Below, piece by piece: positions 11,701-22,978 of a stretch of 64,000 bases of DNA (its first letter is position 1; each line of letters begins with the position of its first letter). The stretch lies in assembly GCA_037903355.1 (NCBI GenBank), contig JBAJFE010000026.1, forward strand, positions 4,030,001 through 4,094,000. Reading direction: 5' to 3'. Origin of the DNA: Trichuris trichiura (lineage: Eukaryota > Nematoda > Enoplea > Trichinellida > Trichuridae). The position numbers were made by a program, and so were the translations under genes. The notes beneath the pieces are model-generated. The model was given only the letters and a program-made list of their open reading frames with translations. It was not told the origin of the DNA and searched no databases.

Positions 11701-14700
11701 AACTAATGCATCATTCCTGAAGTGCAAAAAGGGCCTGGAAAGCAAAGGGATGGCTTTCAAAGTCCTCCTGGTAATTGAAAACGCTCTTGATCACCTGCAA
11801 TCTCTTTTCTTCGCTTATGAGAACGTCGAGGTGAAATTCTTATCCGCCAACTCGACACCACTGCTACAGCCACTGGATCAGGGCACCATAAAATTCATTA
11901 AAGCTAGTTATACTCGTCTCATATTTGGGGAGCTTCATGATGCCTGTACGTTACAGTGAATTTCATTGTTTCTTTTTGCTCGCTGTAAGTTCCCTAACTG
12001 TATTCTTGTAGGTTACCTAAGCGAGAACGTAAATTTAAGAAGCTAGTACGTTGATGACGCTTTTTCTACACAAACCGATATACTGATACTGCGTACAGTC
12101 GGCCTGTTGCTAGCATTATTTATTTCTGAAGTCACTGTTCTTCATTGCTTTCCTACATTAATCGAAACTTGGCCAACAGTTTCTTTACGCTGCCTAAGCC
12201 TAAATCAAAGTTTAAGATGAGACGTTGGTCATTCATTTTCTAGGTAAACTGAAAAGCAGAAGCATTCAGACTGCGTGCAGTCAGCGCAGTGTGCGCCTGC
12301 TGTAGCAGGCGTGCAGGTAGTCGGTGTACACGGTACAATAAAACGGCATAGAACAGCGTTCTCTTACGCCATGCCATCGTGGGTCGTTAGTAACCCGATT
12401 ATCAATTATCACAATGTCACAATGCTATAAAATAACGTGGGAAGGGGAGGGGGACGTTGCTGCGGGCGGCCAAATTCCGGGCACAAACATTACGAGACCT
12501 GCTCATTCTTCCGGGTAGCCTTGGCTCATCCTTCCAAAACTAGGGAAGCCGTTGATTACGTACCTTGCTTGATCATTCGCAGCAAGCTAAAATTTTATTG
12601 CGAATTTGTCCGGTTTGTTGCCCATGTACTGTATGAATGGAGACGTATACTCTGAAGGAAACATTTGTCAGAAAGATTATCTAACGCCCACGTAAGTGGT
12701 GCACTAGGTGGCGACCAGCAGGTTCCGACCCGTGATCGTGCGACTGCGAGAATCAACGTCTCTATTGGATTCACGAGTCAGTGCCTTCACAGTGCCATTC
12801 AAAATCCAGAACACATTACTGAGAGTGTTTTCGAACGCTTAGTCACTCATTGTTCCATTTTTTTGTTTGTTTCAATTACTTCATAATTTGTGCATTAAGG
12901 TCGAATTTGTTTGGTAACAGGAAGTGGGTTTAATAATGCCAGTTATGGCTTGTTACGTCAGAGCAAAGCGAAAGTAAAAAAGCATGTCATTGTAGACGAA
13001 TGAATGAATAAAAACAGCTACCAGGATTGACAGCGCGATGATCTTTCGCTTATGCAAAAGGAGACCAAGCTCGCCATGTGTTGTAGGTTCAATTTTTTAG
13101 CGTGAGAAACCTGCTCTGGCTTACTTTTTTTAAAAACATTCAACATGCAAAGAACTGGAATGAATGGCGCTTTATAGCATAACAAATTATCAAGATGTTA
13201 TAGGGGGCTAAAGAGTTAGCTTTTTTATTTTTTAATGAAACAAAATAGCGCTATTGGAGGTGGAACTTTTCCAGAAATATCCGGAGAATCGTGTGGCTTT
13301 TACGAACGCTGTTTATTGCCGTTCTTGTAAGAGGAAGAGACGAGGAAGTGTATTTTACTTTGTGTTACCAAAGATTTCCCAACAATACGCTGAGAATGGA
13401 AGTAGAAAATTCCGTTAAACTTCAATGACGTACAGCATTTTTTTCATATCCTTACAAGAGCGGGACCAACCGTATGTGGTAAAACCATTTCCTATTGTTC
13501 AGGGCAAAAAGATAGTTCCTTTGACTGGTTACGTGGTTGGACTCAGGTAGAGATAAAACTATGACGTTATGTTTCCAGTTAAATAAAGCACAGGTATGAA
13601 TAGCATGTCAGCTTTACAAATCTCTGGAAGGCCATACACTAGTGACTATTGAAGTTTGATGCAGACTAGCTATGGAGCTGCTCCCACTAAACCTTCGCTT
13701 TTGTCTCGCATATGTAGTCCATGAGCATGGGAATCAAGGTTTTTCTGTACGTCTCTGTAGGATCCCCATTTATAGGAATATTGATGTCGTTTGACAGAAG
13801 CGTCTGCATTTTTTAAATACAAAGCGGACTGTCTAAGACACCGATTCTCACCGCCCCTTTCCGGACCCGCAGGCTCGCCACCGCCACTGCCTGCTCTTAC
13901 TACTGCAACGGAGGCGAGAGATTCTCTGTTAACTTTAGAGCTGTGATGGTCGTCTTTGTTGCCGCTAGAATGGGCCGGGCCGTCTAATGATTCGATCAAT
14001 GAAAAAACTGATTCGAAAAGTCCGCGATGTCTGGTTAACCACCGAACTACTTCGGTATGCTGATATAAAAAGGAGTTGTCCATATCATCAACCAGGAGTG
14101 TAGAAAATGTAGTGTGCGAGCTATGAACACGAAACAGTTGGCTTGTTTTTTATCACGCTATACTTGGCATTTCATTGACTATTTTTCAATCCAACCTTTC
14201 AAGCGGTCGTGAAAGATCGCCAATGGAAACTATTTATCCCGTTACGAAGCATCCATCTTTCAAGAGCTGGACCTGACAACAATAAACATCCAGATTATGT
14301 GCCATTTACCAAATGATAACTTGCATCGCAACTTTTCGAAGCCTACATACAGAGTTGAAGATGACTTGGAAAGGTCCTGTAAAAGCGGTAAGATGACGCA
14401 GTCCTCATCGAACATGCCTGCAAAACCTTCCAAAGTAACAAATAATGCCTGATCAAAGCGTGCTATACAAATAGAACGAATTCGGTATGTTCTAGATCAG
14501 AGGTGGGGAACGCCCAGCCCGCGAAGCATTCCTTTCTACCCGCTAAGGCAACCGCACATGGATGCGAGATTCAGTGAAATGTGACTGTGGGAGCTTATTT
14601 TTTGAAAATGCGATAAACTTATTGTATGTGAATCCTAGTATTAGCATATATCTTGCTTAACGAGCAGAGAGCATCATGCTGGCTAGAAAGACTGCCTTAC

Positions 14701-17700
14701 CGTCGGCTCTCTGTCCACAAACCGATGTCGTTAGTCATCGGAGGCAAGCAGTGGACGGTACTAGTGTGCGCATCGGTAGCATGGACCATTGACCGCCTAC
14801 CGACGGGAAGTATGATTCCTATCTCGCCTTCTCTCTTTATTCGAGGGGTGACTTAAATGAGCATATGTGTAAACAAATCAGGCTATGTTTTTTGGTTGAG
14901 TATTCTGTACCGCCCGAGGCAACAAGAAGGTTCCCCACCCTGTTCTAGATAATATGACGCCGGCGTTTGGTTTACGTCACAGCGAAGTCACGACATGCGC
15001 AAAATCTGAAGATTATATCGCATAAAAGAATCACGTGCTTATTGCCCCAACATCGTGAAACAGACCAAGTGAGGCACAAATTTACTCCTGTCTGCAAATT
15101 TCTCATTACGTAAAGTATTGTCAAAGGGTTTTACGTTTTTGCCAGTTTCAAAGCGTTGAATAACCCAACGTTTAGCAAAAACAAAGATATCAAAACATAA
15201 TATCATTTCAAACGCGTTCAAACAGCATTCTGTCAACTGATGGCAAACCAATCTGTTCGAGAGGGGTATGCCGGCTCTTCTTGTGTTAAACTGAATTCGC
15301 TCAGTATACACTGCATCCTCACGATGTATAAGTTCGTGATGCTAAGCTGGACTTGTAATATCATGATTATTGCGACAGCGCCTAACCATCCGCAGCGGAA
15401 AAGAAATTGGATATGTTGGCTTTATCTCTACGAGACAACTTTGTTCAGATTAATTCATTCGGTAATTGTTTTCAGCAATTTTGTGATACGCCCTACAACG
15501 TTGATTTTCGGTACAATATATTTATTTAGCCTTTTAACCAAATGAAGGTACTAGCAAAAGCCGCAAGAATTTTAGGACACCTCTAGTAGGCGCGTAGCGT
15601 CTGCAAGCATGTTCCGAAAGCAGCGGAGGTGCTTTCAGGCTGTTGACTTCATCTTTATGACCTGGGCGACTTAAGAAAAACAAAGACTTGCCGGCAGTGG
15701 TGGATTAAAACCTAGTTTTGACAGCCATAGGACTGCCAAAATTGTTTAGTGTGTACTATGGATAAAAAGCGGAAGCTGAGGCAATAGGTGCTATATTAAC
15801 TATAAGAATCTGCCAAGAAGCAAATCGCTGCAGCGTGCCAAACTTTGTTGGATAAACGAAGAAAGAAGAGCTTCTTGTCGCAGATCTTTCCGGAAAATGC
15901 AAATTGTATCTTATACAACATTCCAAAAAAATAAAGAGTTGAGCACGACCACAACAAGGTGTCGAATCCGCACCAAATGTTACAGCCGTCGCAAACTACT
16001 GCTCCTCTTAGCGTTCTAGATATTGAGTTGGTAATTTTTCCCATCAGCTGCTATAGGCTGCCCAGACAACCACTGAAAATGTCTACTGGACGCAACGTCG
16101 AAGATCAGCAAAACTTCTGCAAAGGACGTGCCCGAAATGTCCCTTTAAGAGCTTCTAAAGAGACTAATTTCCCACTAGTCCTTACAACATTGAAGATGAC
16201 GAGCAAACCCCGGCATAAAGCTCGCTTAAACGCTCAGCGTAACCTTGTTAAGGCATCCTAAACTAATGGTAGCAAAACTTTTGACTGAACCTAATGAAAC
16301 AGATTAGACTCCGTGCACCTGCAACCAAAGAAGGGCTGCAACCGCAATTTTCTCATTTTTTAAAGGTTTCGAAAGACAGGATGTCTTTTAACAGGCTTAG
16401 GTTGTTTCATAGTTGGTCTTCTGATTCACGGGTTTGGCCTGTTGGATGTATCTGTACAGATACATCCAACAGGCCAAACCCGTGAATCTGAAGATCTACT
16501 ATGAAATTTTTTAAAGGTACTTTAAAAGTGATTCATACCTTCGAAAGTGACTTCCATTTCTACTCGAGGCATGCTATTTAGCACACACATGACGTCATTG
16601 TATTGCCTGTCGTTCAGGATTTTCAAAGTTTGTCGACGTTCAAAACGATCAAGTTGGGCTAGATCAGCACATGTCCTGATGTTTCTCTAAACCGTATAAG
16701 GATCAAATTTAAATGGACTTCGGCATTCAAGCGCTAAACCTTTTTTCCTTGCAAATAGCGTACGGTATCTTCGCCAAAATGAGGCAACTGCAACAGCGGG
16801 CTTTTGTTGTCCCAAACGGCCTGAACAATCATGCCAGAAAGCTTCATAACATTATCAAGTGTTTCAAGCGCGGGCATACGAGAAACTGAAAATCCAACAA
16901 TATAAACGGTAAAATATAAAAACAAAATGAAAGTTTAACCGCGTCCTGTAACGGCAAATGCGACTAACTGAAGATAAATGTTAGTCATTTCTTGCACCAG
17001 AGTTGGACACTTTTTCAAGACATAATTTAAATCTGAATGAAAACAATTTTAGTTAATTCCATGCAACGATATTAACATGTACTCACCGTTCTGAAGCGTG
17101 TCAACGGGCAAAGGTAGGCGACTGAAATGCGAATGCAGTAGTGCCCTGGCCTTGATGCTATAAGGATAGCAAAGTGGTCTCTCTTTCTTATGCTCACCTA
17201 AGCTGACAAGCATTTTGATTAACTAAACAATAAACAGTAAGTTCACACAGGAAAACAAAAGTAATTTCCGAACATTAGGAACTTCTACATCATCGCTAGG
17301 CCGTTCCACAATTTCGCTGTTACATGAGCGACAAAATTCGAATGAACCTGCCAGTATCATGATTAATCCTTAATTGAAAATCTATAAACTCTAAGCGGTA
17401 AATCGTACAAAATGCTACTTTTTGGTATAAGCAACGGCGTCTTGTGAAACATGTAAAAATACAATTGAGTAGTATCTAAAAGTACGCTATCCGGGTTGTA
17501 CTTGATTGAACGAAACCACCATGTTCCCTACAAGAATTAAAAAGATTGAGAAGGTAGAATCGCAGCATAGCAAACTTACAACTACTACAGGCAGAATAAC
17601 CATAAATACCACAACGTATAATCCAATTACCCAGAAAGCGTACTCCTTGCTGATCAACCACGACGGCAAGGCGATTCCAAAACGCAAATCTACAATTGCA

Positions 17701-18510
17701 TATTAGTTAGCCTAAAGGGAAAATGAAGCACCTAACCGCCAGGTCCATCAGGGTTGCCATATTCTTCATAGTTTCTCCTAGTATCTTCGTCTGTAAGCCT
17801 GTAAGTTTGAAAATCGTAAGGTAAGATTACCTGTTAATACTAAATAACCAACTAATTCTGATATCGCTAAAGAAAGCACACTGTAGGAAAATACTTACGC
17901 CTGGTAAGCCTTGGAAATTGCAACAAATAATTTTGAGTTGCCACCACGGTCAGGATGATGCTTCAAGCTGAGCGCATGGTACTGTTTTCTAATCTCAGCA
18001 GCAGATGCACTCTGAAAAATACGCGTTGACAATACAGTCAAAACTTAACTGACAACTCTGGTAAAATTTACCGAAGAAATTCCCAGTACAGCGTAGGGAT
18101 CATATTCTGCACCTTCTATTTCTATATTAACAGCCTTGTACACAACAAACAATAAGCCGACCCATCCAGCGAAAAGGTAAAACTTCCTTCATTGATCACA
18201 GTGACAGACAGAAAACGGCTTTCCACTACTTACAACATAAGACGTTTCAAATTCTGGGATGGCTCCTTCCGACGCCGTGCTGATACCTTGATTAGACAAG
18301 GCTCACAATGGCATCTACGTACATCTTCAGATTTACCTTCAAGAAATGCACAATTAAGCAAAGGTAAAAAAACAATAACGGTCTACCCCTTCCATTCTCT
18401 CTTGGCCAGAAGTAGTATGTCACTGGGATGAGAACACAAGCATAAAAGGAAGCAATGAAGAAGTAAAAAGTACTGCCCCTTTCGTCGTACTCGAACTGCT
18501 GACTAGCCAT
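8786..18510 (-). CDS. SEC63: SEC63, ER protein-translocation J-protein
   Basis: SEC63 sits in the ER membrane with the Sec61 channel and recruits BiP through a lumenal J-domain. Fifteen exons: 18387-18510, 18234-18336, 18072-18186, 17899-18011, 17737-17798, 17580-17689, 17419-17527, 17289-17368, 17087-17222, 16940-17032, 16740-16885, 16539-16686, 9128-9849, 8972-9076, 8786-8917. They total 2298 nt, and every junction keeps phase, giving 765 aa (human 760). It begins MASQQFEYDERGSTFYFF (first membrane span about 13-35). A second span follows about residue 77. The J-domain motif HPD is at 133-135 (KHHPDRGG). The third span is about 190-207 (FMVILPVVV). The Brl region includes SPLLQLPHFGED, EWWWIFICDR and FPAPNKPGRYSF. 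The tail is acidic (EERADEDSDIESEYTEQEDD). The start is fixed by the protein and by an acceptor 9 nt upstream. Exon 8's donor (gtagaa) is the least certain junction. Confidence 0.96.
10531..11959 (+). pseudogene. Tigger/pogo-like transposase pseudogene with 5' inverted repeat
   Basis: The left end (CAGCCCTCGTTATCCGCAG at 10531) matches the Tigger inverted repeats at 5938 and 42742. About 330 bp later a transposase reading starts. The CENP-B/Psq-type helix-turn-helix region is visible (SCAEVGRKIGKNEFSIRTIY at 10980; ASKGWLAKYVKRFNLK at 11275), then the start of the DDE domain (FNCDETALFWRQMPKS at 11430). A later stretch, VKFLSANSTPLLQPLDQGT at 11830, matches the motif before the last catalytic region. 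There are in-frame stops near 10900, 11347 and 11522 and frame changes after 11520, so it is dead. The right end of the element was not found. Confidence 0.85.
13670..14083 (-). CDS. isolated 137-codon open frame, function unknown
   Basis: An ATG-initiated frame on the same strand as SEC63, inside its large intron. It begins MDNSFLYQHTEVVRWLTRH, has an amphipathic-looking SVFSLIESLD segment and a glycine-rich middle (AGSGGGEPAGPERGG), and ends SEGLVGAAP. Local GC content is higher than its surroundings. I recognise no domain. It could be an intron-nested gene, a transposon-derived frame or chance. No paralogue appears elsewhere in the window. Confidence 0.25.
   Translation of the reverse strand: MDNSFLYQHTEVVRWLTRHRGLFESVFSLIESLDGPAHSSGNKDDHHSSKVNRESLASVAVVRAGSGGGEPAGPERGGENRCLRQSALYLKNADASVKRHQYSYKWGSYRDVQKNLDSHAHGLHMRDKSEGLVGAAP
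14498..14942. mobile_element. hAT MITE with perfect 8-bp target duplication
   Basis: Left end CAGAGGTGGGGAACGC; right end read inwards CAGGGTGGGGAACCTTC. An exact 8-bp direct repeat TTCTAGAT flanks it (14490-14497 and 14943-14950). Length 445 bp with no transposase, so it must be mobilised in trans. Its ends differ from those of the hAT at 4129, indicating a second hAT family. Confidence 0.9.
16406..16505. repeat. palindromic insertion with a 66-bp perfect core
   Basis: 16423-16488 is a perfect zero-spacer palindrome: GATTCACGGGTTTGGCC on the left mirrors GGCCAAACCCGTGAATC on the right, centred on TGTACA at 16455/16456. Imperfect pairing extends outward to TTTCATAG / CTATGAAA. The direct repeat ATTTTTTAAAGGT occurs on both sides (about 16357 and 16508), consistent with a target duplication. 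It lies in the SEC63 intron 20-30 nt from the exon at 16539. Confidence 0.85.
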
Positions 18511-18521
18511 TTTCAAGCGCT
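18511..18521 (-). promoter_or_regulatory. 3' splice-site AG just before the SEC63 start codon
   Basis: Reading the minus strand, TGCTTTTCAG is followed by 9 nt and then the SEC63 ATG. This is a strong pyrimidine-rich acceptor without an upstream coding exon, as expected for spliced-leader addition or a 5'-UTR intron. Confidence 0.45.
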
Positions 18522-19678
18522 GAAAAGCAACCAGGCTGATAGCACCCTTATACTTGGAAAACTTTATAACGAATATATTACATCACGTAGATCAAAGAAA
18601 ATAAGCCAGATATCTGCATGCAATGCTAATCACATGTTTACGAATAGAGACTTGCTTTACAAACGAGAGCAAGTGGAAGGTTAATCGAACGATCAAACAG
18701 CGAGTCCACTAGTTACATCTCCAAAACTTTAGTCTAGCCAACAGCATTGGAACACAAAGGCCAAATCAGCGCAAACTCAAAAAGGTAAACCGATGAAAAG
18801 CTACAAGGGTGCTAACTGCTTCTTCCAAGGGTTAGCTGAAGGCGGAGCAGACCTATGTACAAATACAGGAAAAACTATAGTCAATGACTTCATCAGATAT
18901 TTACGCCTGAATCGCCAGGGCAGCGTTGAAAAAAAGGTAAGGCAACGAAGGCACAATCGGACTCGCAACGCCAAACTGCGTATAATCTCACATTGGTAAC
19001 ATCTTGGGAAATGGATAATCACTCCTACATACAGAATGAACTAATGTGCTTCTATGCTCACCCAAAGAGCATAACCCTAACAGCAACGCTACGCTTTTCA
19101 CAGCAGTAAACTCAGGTATACAATTCCACTGAAACCAATTAACACGCCGAGTTTCTACTTATTACAGTAACTATACATGATGCGCAAGTTCACTTTAAAG
19201 CTGTGCAAACTATTCGTAAAGCTGTTTACACTTAAAAAGCGGCAGTCGCGCAGTTGACGACTGTCTAAGAAACAGTATGTATGGCAAATCATTTTGAGTA
19301 GCGTCGCTTTGCATTTCATTCGCTTTGAAACCGTGTTCCCTTCGGTAGTTTCTAAAACTGCCTACAGTTGTCGTTGTGGGGATATGATATAGTCGGTGAG
19401 GACTAATTAATGGCGAACTCAATTACGTCGGCAAGTGTTGACCGTTTATGATATTTCGCCTGTCAGGCAGTAACTGCACTGCACGGTGATGGTGGTTTTG
19501 AAACAACTAACAAACAGCGTTTACTTCAAAGCTTCGAAACGTGGGGCGTTTCATATCAGTGTGCGCTGCTATGGTCATTTGGTAGAAATATTTATTTGCT
19601 ATTTGAATTTTTGAACTGACCAATGATGGTTCAGTGAGAATGATATTACGTACAACGCCGCGGTAAGCAGCTTCGAGT

Positions 19679-19964
19679 TCCAATGTGGGTTCCAGTGGAG
19701 GTCGAGGATAGGTCACATTCATCGCGTCGGACAAAGGCGACCCGTTTTTATTCATAAGTTGGTGTGCGTCGATACGATATAAGAAAAGGTGCTCAACTTG
19801 CAGCAAAAGAAGTCGCAGCTCGCTCAGAGCGTGCTGACACGGGTCGCGTCAAATGCCATGAAGGTGCTCAGCTTGAACGACTTACGGTTCCTATTCGAAC
19901 TGGAAAACGGGCCTTCAGCATCCACCGAACCTTGGCTTAGGAGATGCGTAAGCCTTTTACAGTG
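19679..19964 (+). pseudogene. TTF2/lodestar-like SNF2 helicase C-terminal fragment (copy A)
   Basis: It reads RIGHIHRVGQRRPVFIHKLV, then CVDTI, a stop, EKVLNLQQKKSQLAQSVL, and ends with LSLNDLRFLFEL. RVGQ is motif VI of SNF2-family ATPases; the Dxx..KL.LA.SVL pattern and C-terminal FLFEL resemble transcription termination factor 2. Copy B has GAA (Glu) where this copy has TAA. No other helicase motifs are present, so this is a captured fragment, not a gene. Confidence 0.75.
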
Positions 19965-20543
19965 ATAGTAGTCTAAGTGAAGTTGAACAGTGGTACAGCA
20001 AAGGCTATTTCAAGTCCGGTCGATAAATTCACGGAAAACATCATAAATGGTAGTTCAATGGACTAAGCGCGTATGACATCAAAACAAGAGCATAAATCTT
20101 TATTGTCTTATATGGGAAAAGAGATGCACTCTGCAGAGTAGCCACTGGTTAATCTCACGAAAGAACCAACTGACTAACGTAATCTTGGAATGTTTATGAG
20201 GTACATTCACCTTGTCTACGGTAGTCTCGAGCTGGTTTTCCCAAATATCTGTACTCCATCTGGTATGACATACTTAATAAACGGTTACTCTGATGTCTTA
20301 GCGTGTACATGGCAAGCAACGCTAAGAGTAAACATTCATAACAGTTCTACCAGGGCGATATTTTCCAATCTTTTGCCCGCCATCCTTCCTGAAGTTTAAC
20401 TTTTCCAGTCCTCTGTTTTACGCCCTTATTTGGGCGATGATCCTTTGATTTCGTTTCGGCGGGCCACTTAGGAATGATCCTGAGCAACGGCTATGGCCAA
20501 GACTAACACAGTAAAATGGACTGTTAAAAACTCACGCTAAGCG

Positions 20544-20544
<1 letters not shown>

Positions 20545-20630
<86 letters not shown>

Positions 20631-20643
20631 GGATGAGGATGAT
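20545..20643. repeat. GAT trinucleotide microsatellite
   Basis: 28 uninterrupted GAT units (20545-20628), then a GAG GAT GAG GAT GAT tail. The equivalent site in copy B (24145) has 3 units and in copy C (43442) has 4 units, written as ATC on that strand. The run is therefore a local expansion in copy A. Poly-Met and poly-Ile reading frames here are products of the repeat. Confidence 0.97.
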
Positions 20644-22777
20644 AGCCTCCACATATTCACCTTTGCTTACAGTTAGAGGACTGAGAATTCTCGCAAAGTT
20701 CCCAATGCCCTCTTTACTGACGAATGATATCAGAAGAACACCGTTTTCGGACACGTGCGGATGCTAACCTGCCTTTCTTTGCACACTTGGAGATCACGCC
20801 GGATATAGACACGTTCGTTTTCTTCATTCATGCCAAACGAGCAGCTGAGTGAATTTTTGAGCCAAGGGTCAATGACCACTTTGTGCCTGCCTAAGCGAAA
20901 CTGATTTTCAGACGTCCGGCTACATGTTAGTAACACGTAGCTGCAGGTCATGTAGGAAAAGCTTTTATCTGTTAGCTCACCGCAGAGGACCGATCAACTT
21001 TAACATGCAATTTACCACAGTCAAACTATCTACAGGTACCTGTAATTCACGTCGAAGTGACTTTTACTGGCTGTAAAGAGTACTTGAGACTGAATTACTG
21101 ACGCTACATCAGAATTCGTCAGTCTTTTAAATCTTCATATGCACCGGCATAAATAAACAGCATGCTTGCGCTCAAGGCTTTTTGTATAGCAGGTCACTAT
21201 CGCATCAAGACACGATGGTCTTCTTCTTATGCCAGCCATGCCAAACTAAAGGTTCCCTGAGAGCCGTACGGTCACGTTTATATTGTCACGAGGGCCGCAC
21301 AGACAACTAATTGAAGTCATTTACTAGAAATTATTGGAAAATATTTTTATTCTTTAAGCTTCGAAACATAATGTGCATATATAAATGTGCATACATGTGG
21401 TTTGTCCATGTTCATGAATGCAAAGTAATGAAATAATTTAACAAAGAAACAAAATTTTAAAGATAGCATAGTCTTGTACGTAACAACAAATACACGGTGC
21501 AAGAATCACAAATGTTCTAAATGAACATTACTTTACAACTATTCATTCATATCGATAATAATGATTTACGGAAAAATAAATGAATGCTTTCATGTTGGTG
21601 GTGGACGGTATTTTCTACAGAAGAGTCTGGTAGATTATTGCGTCTGATTAAGTTCAACAATGTGATTAATTTCTTTTGATTTAGCTATGAACTTTTAACA
21701 GCAGCAGGAAAGGTCATGCGCTCTTTTGGATCAGTTACTTGGAAGAGTGTGAAAATGTGCATTCAACGCAGGTCTCACAAATTTTTGTGGCCACTATTGA
21801 GGAGCTAACAAGATTAACTTGCAAACTTCATTGTGGGAGTGCGGTGAAATTTTGACTCCGCGTTCTAACACTGGCAAAGTGTTCGTATTGAAAGACAGGA
21901 AATTATTTCACTGAAAATATAAGTTTACGTTAAATATACAAAATTTGGCCAATATGATTTCTCAGCTCTTTCCCAATAACAGCCACTGAAGCATGACATG
22001 TTGCCAGCTGGCTGCCAGTCGGACGATGCTGTTGCACGCTGATTGCGCTCCGCCTTGCTATCGATCACTTTGCCGCACCGTTTGCTTAGCAGAACTGCTT
22101 CCGGTACATAGTGAACGCTTGTCCTCCGCCAGCGACCGTGGGTCTACTTCTCCTTATGTAGTGGCATAAGATCCCATCGTTTCCACTAGGTCGTGATTTC
22201 CCGTTATTCTCCTGCTACGGATGAATAACTGTTCTCAGTTAGTTTTCCAACATTCAGCTCTTTTACTTTGGTTCAACACTGCTATCACATCTCCGTCGGT
22301 TCATTGCCGTCGGTTTGAGGCCATTTATCCGACTTTCCTAATTCATAACGCTGCAGTTTTCGCCGTCGCTCCACCGCTTGTGCGTTTTAGGAGTTTGTTC
22401 AAACGTTGCTAGCCTGGTCATTACTATTAGTTTTCTGGTGTTCAACTGCTTCTGTTAGTTTACCCCCGCTTGATTGAGCTCATTTATTTTGCTGTTATTT
22501 TTTTGCTTCCATTTCTTTTATTCTTTGGGTTTCTTTGCCTTCTGCAGTGACAGATTTTGTTTTCCACTATAAGTTCATATTGCCATATACTGAACGGTAA
22601 CATTCTGCTGACGTTACTTGTACTGATTCGTTTCGCTGGCTTTAGCTTACAGTTACTGGATCTGCTAATTGGATGGTGATGGCAAAGTAGGGAGAGCTGC
22701 GAAAGTTTTCTCCAGTAGTCCTCTGCGGCAACTGAACGGATGATTTTGCCAGTGAAAATCATTTAAAACAGTAGTTA

Positions 22778-22978
22778 GAGCGTTGAAAACATAGTTCCTC
22801 TTAACGGGTGTGTGTATCAGCATTATTGTACGGAAAAGCTACCCGTTCAAAGATGCACAAACAACGGCATGCCAGCATTCTCTCTGTCATTTTCCTGCGC
22901 TGAAGACGGGGACAGGGGATCCCCGAAAGCTTCGCAATAAAATCTTTGAACGGGTAGCTTTTCCGTACAATAATGCTG
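22778..22978 (+). mobile_element. 201-bp Penelope-related insertion in copy B with 8-bp direct repeats
   Basis: AGTAGTTA lies on both sides (22770-22777, 22979-22986). Copy C has the empty site with a single TAGTTA at 40979. Within it, AGCATTATTGTACGGAAA (22820) is inverted exactly at the right end (TTTCCGTACAATAATGCT), arms about 36 nt. The centre contains the hammerhead-like core at 22900-22930, then AACGGG..TTCCGTA, the module shared with the Penelope pieces at 26.4 and 46.4 kb. Confidence 0.75.
22900..22930 (+). ncRNA. hammerhead-ribozyme-like core
   Basis: CTGAAGA, a hairpin with stem GGGG/CCCC, then GAAAGC. Hammerhead cores have CUGANGA - stem II - GAAA. The base after CTGAAGA (C) is unpaired or pairs with the G of GAAA, which departs from the consensus, and I could not assign stems I and III with certainty. 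Activity is not implied. Confidence 0.4.

Larger units (their letters stand above)
9850..16538 (-). other. SEC63 intron 12, 6.7 kb, loaded with mobile elements
   Basis: Donor GAAG|gtatga at 16538 and acceptor tttcag|TACAAG at 9850. The split codon (phase 1) and alignment to SEC63 hold across it. The other 13 introns are 47-100 nt. It contains a Tigger pseudogene (10531-11959), an isolated 137-codon open frame (13670-14083), a hAT MITE (14498-14942) and a palindromic insertion (16406-16505). The rest (about 9850-10530, 11960-13660, 14950-16400) shows nothing I recognise. Confidence 0.85.
18755..21580 (-). repeat. dispersed repeat, copy A (inverted relative to copies B and C)
   Basis: This stretch is the reverse complement of about 23230-25990. 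Matching landmarks are CTTCCAAGGGTTAGCTGAAGG (18823) with CCTTCAGCTAACCCCTGGAAG (25911), the helicase fragment (19679 / 25081), and TTCTAAATGAACATTACTTT (21512) with its mirror at 23250. With copy B it forms an inverted repeat with arms of about 2.7 kb around a 1.65-kb centre. Its outer edge is diffuse and ends about 250 bp upstream of the SEC63 ATG, so the SEC63 promoter lies in the short unique stretch 18522-18750. No terminal inverted repeat or target duplication was found. Confidence 0.8.

Noticed and set aside
8786..18510. SEC63 N- and C-terminal parts as two separate genes
   Set aside because: The split codon and protein alignment continue exactly across the 6.7-kb intron, and the summed length matches the family.
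20524..20767. Reading frames of poly-Met and poly-Ile on the two strands
   Set aside because: They are translations of the GAT microsatellite.
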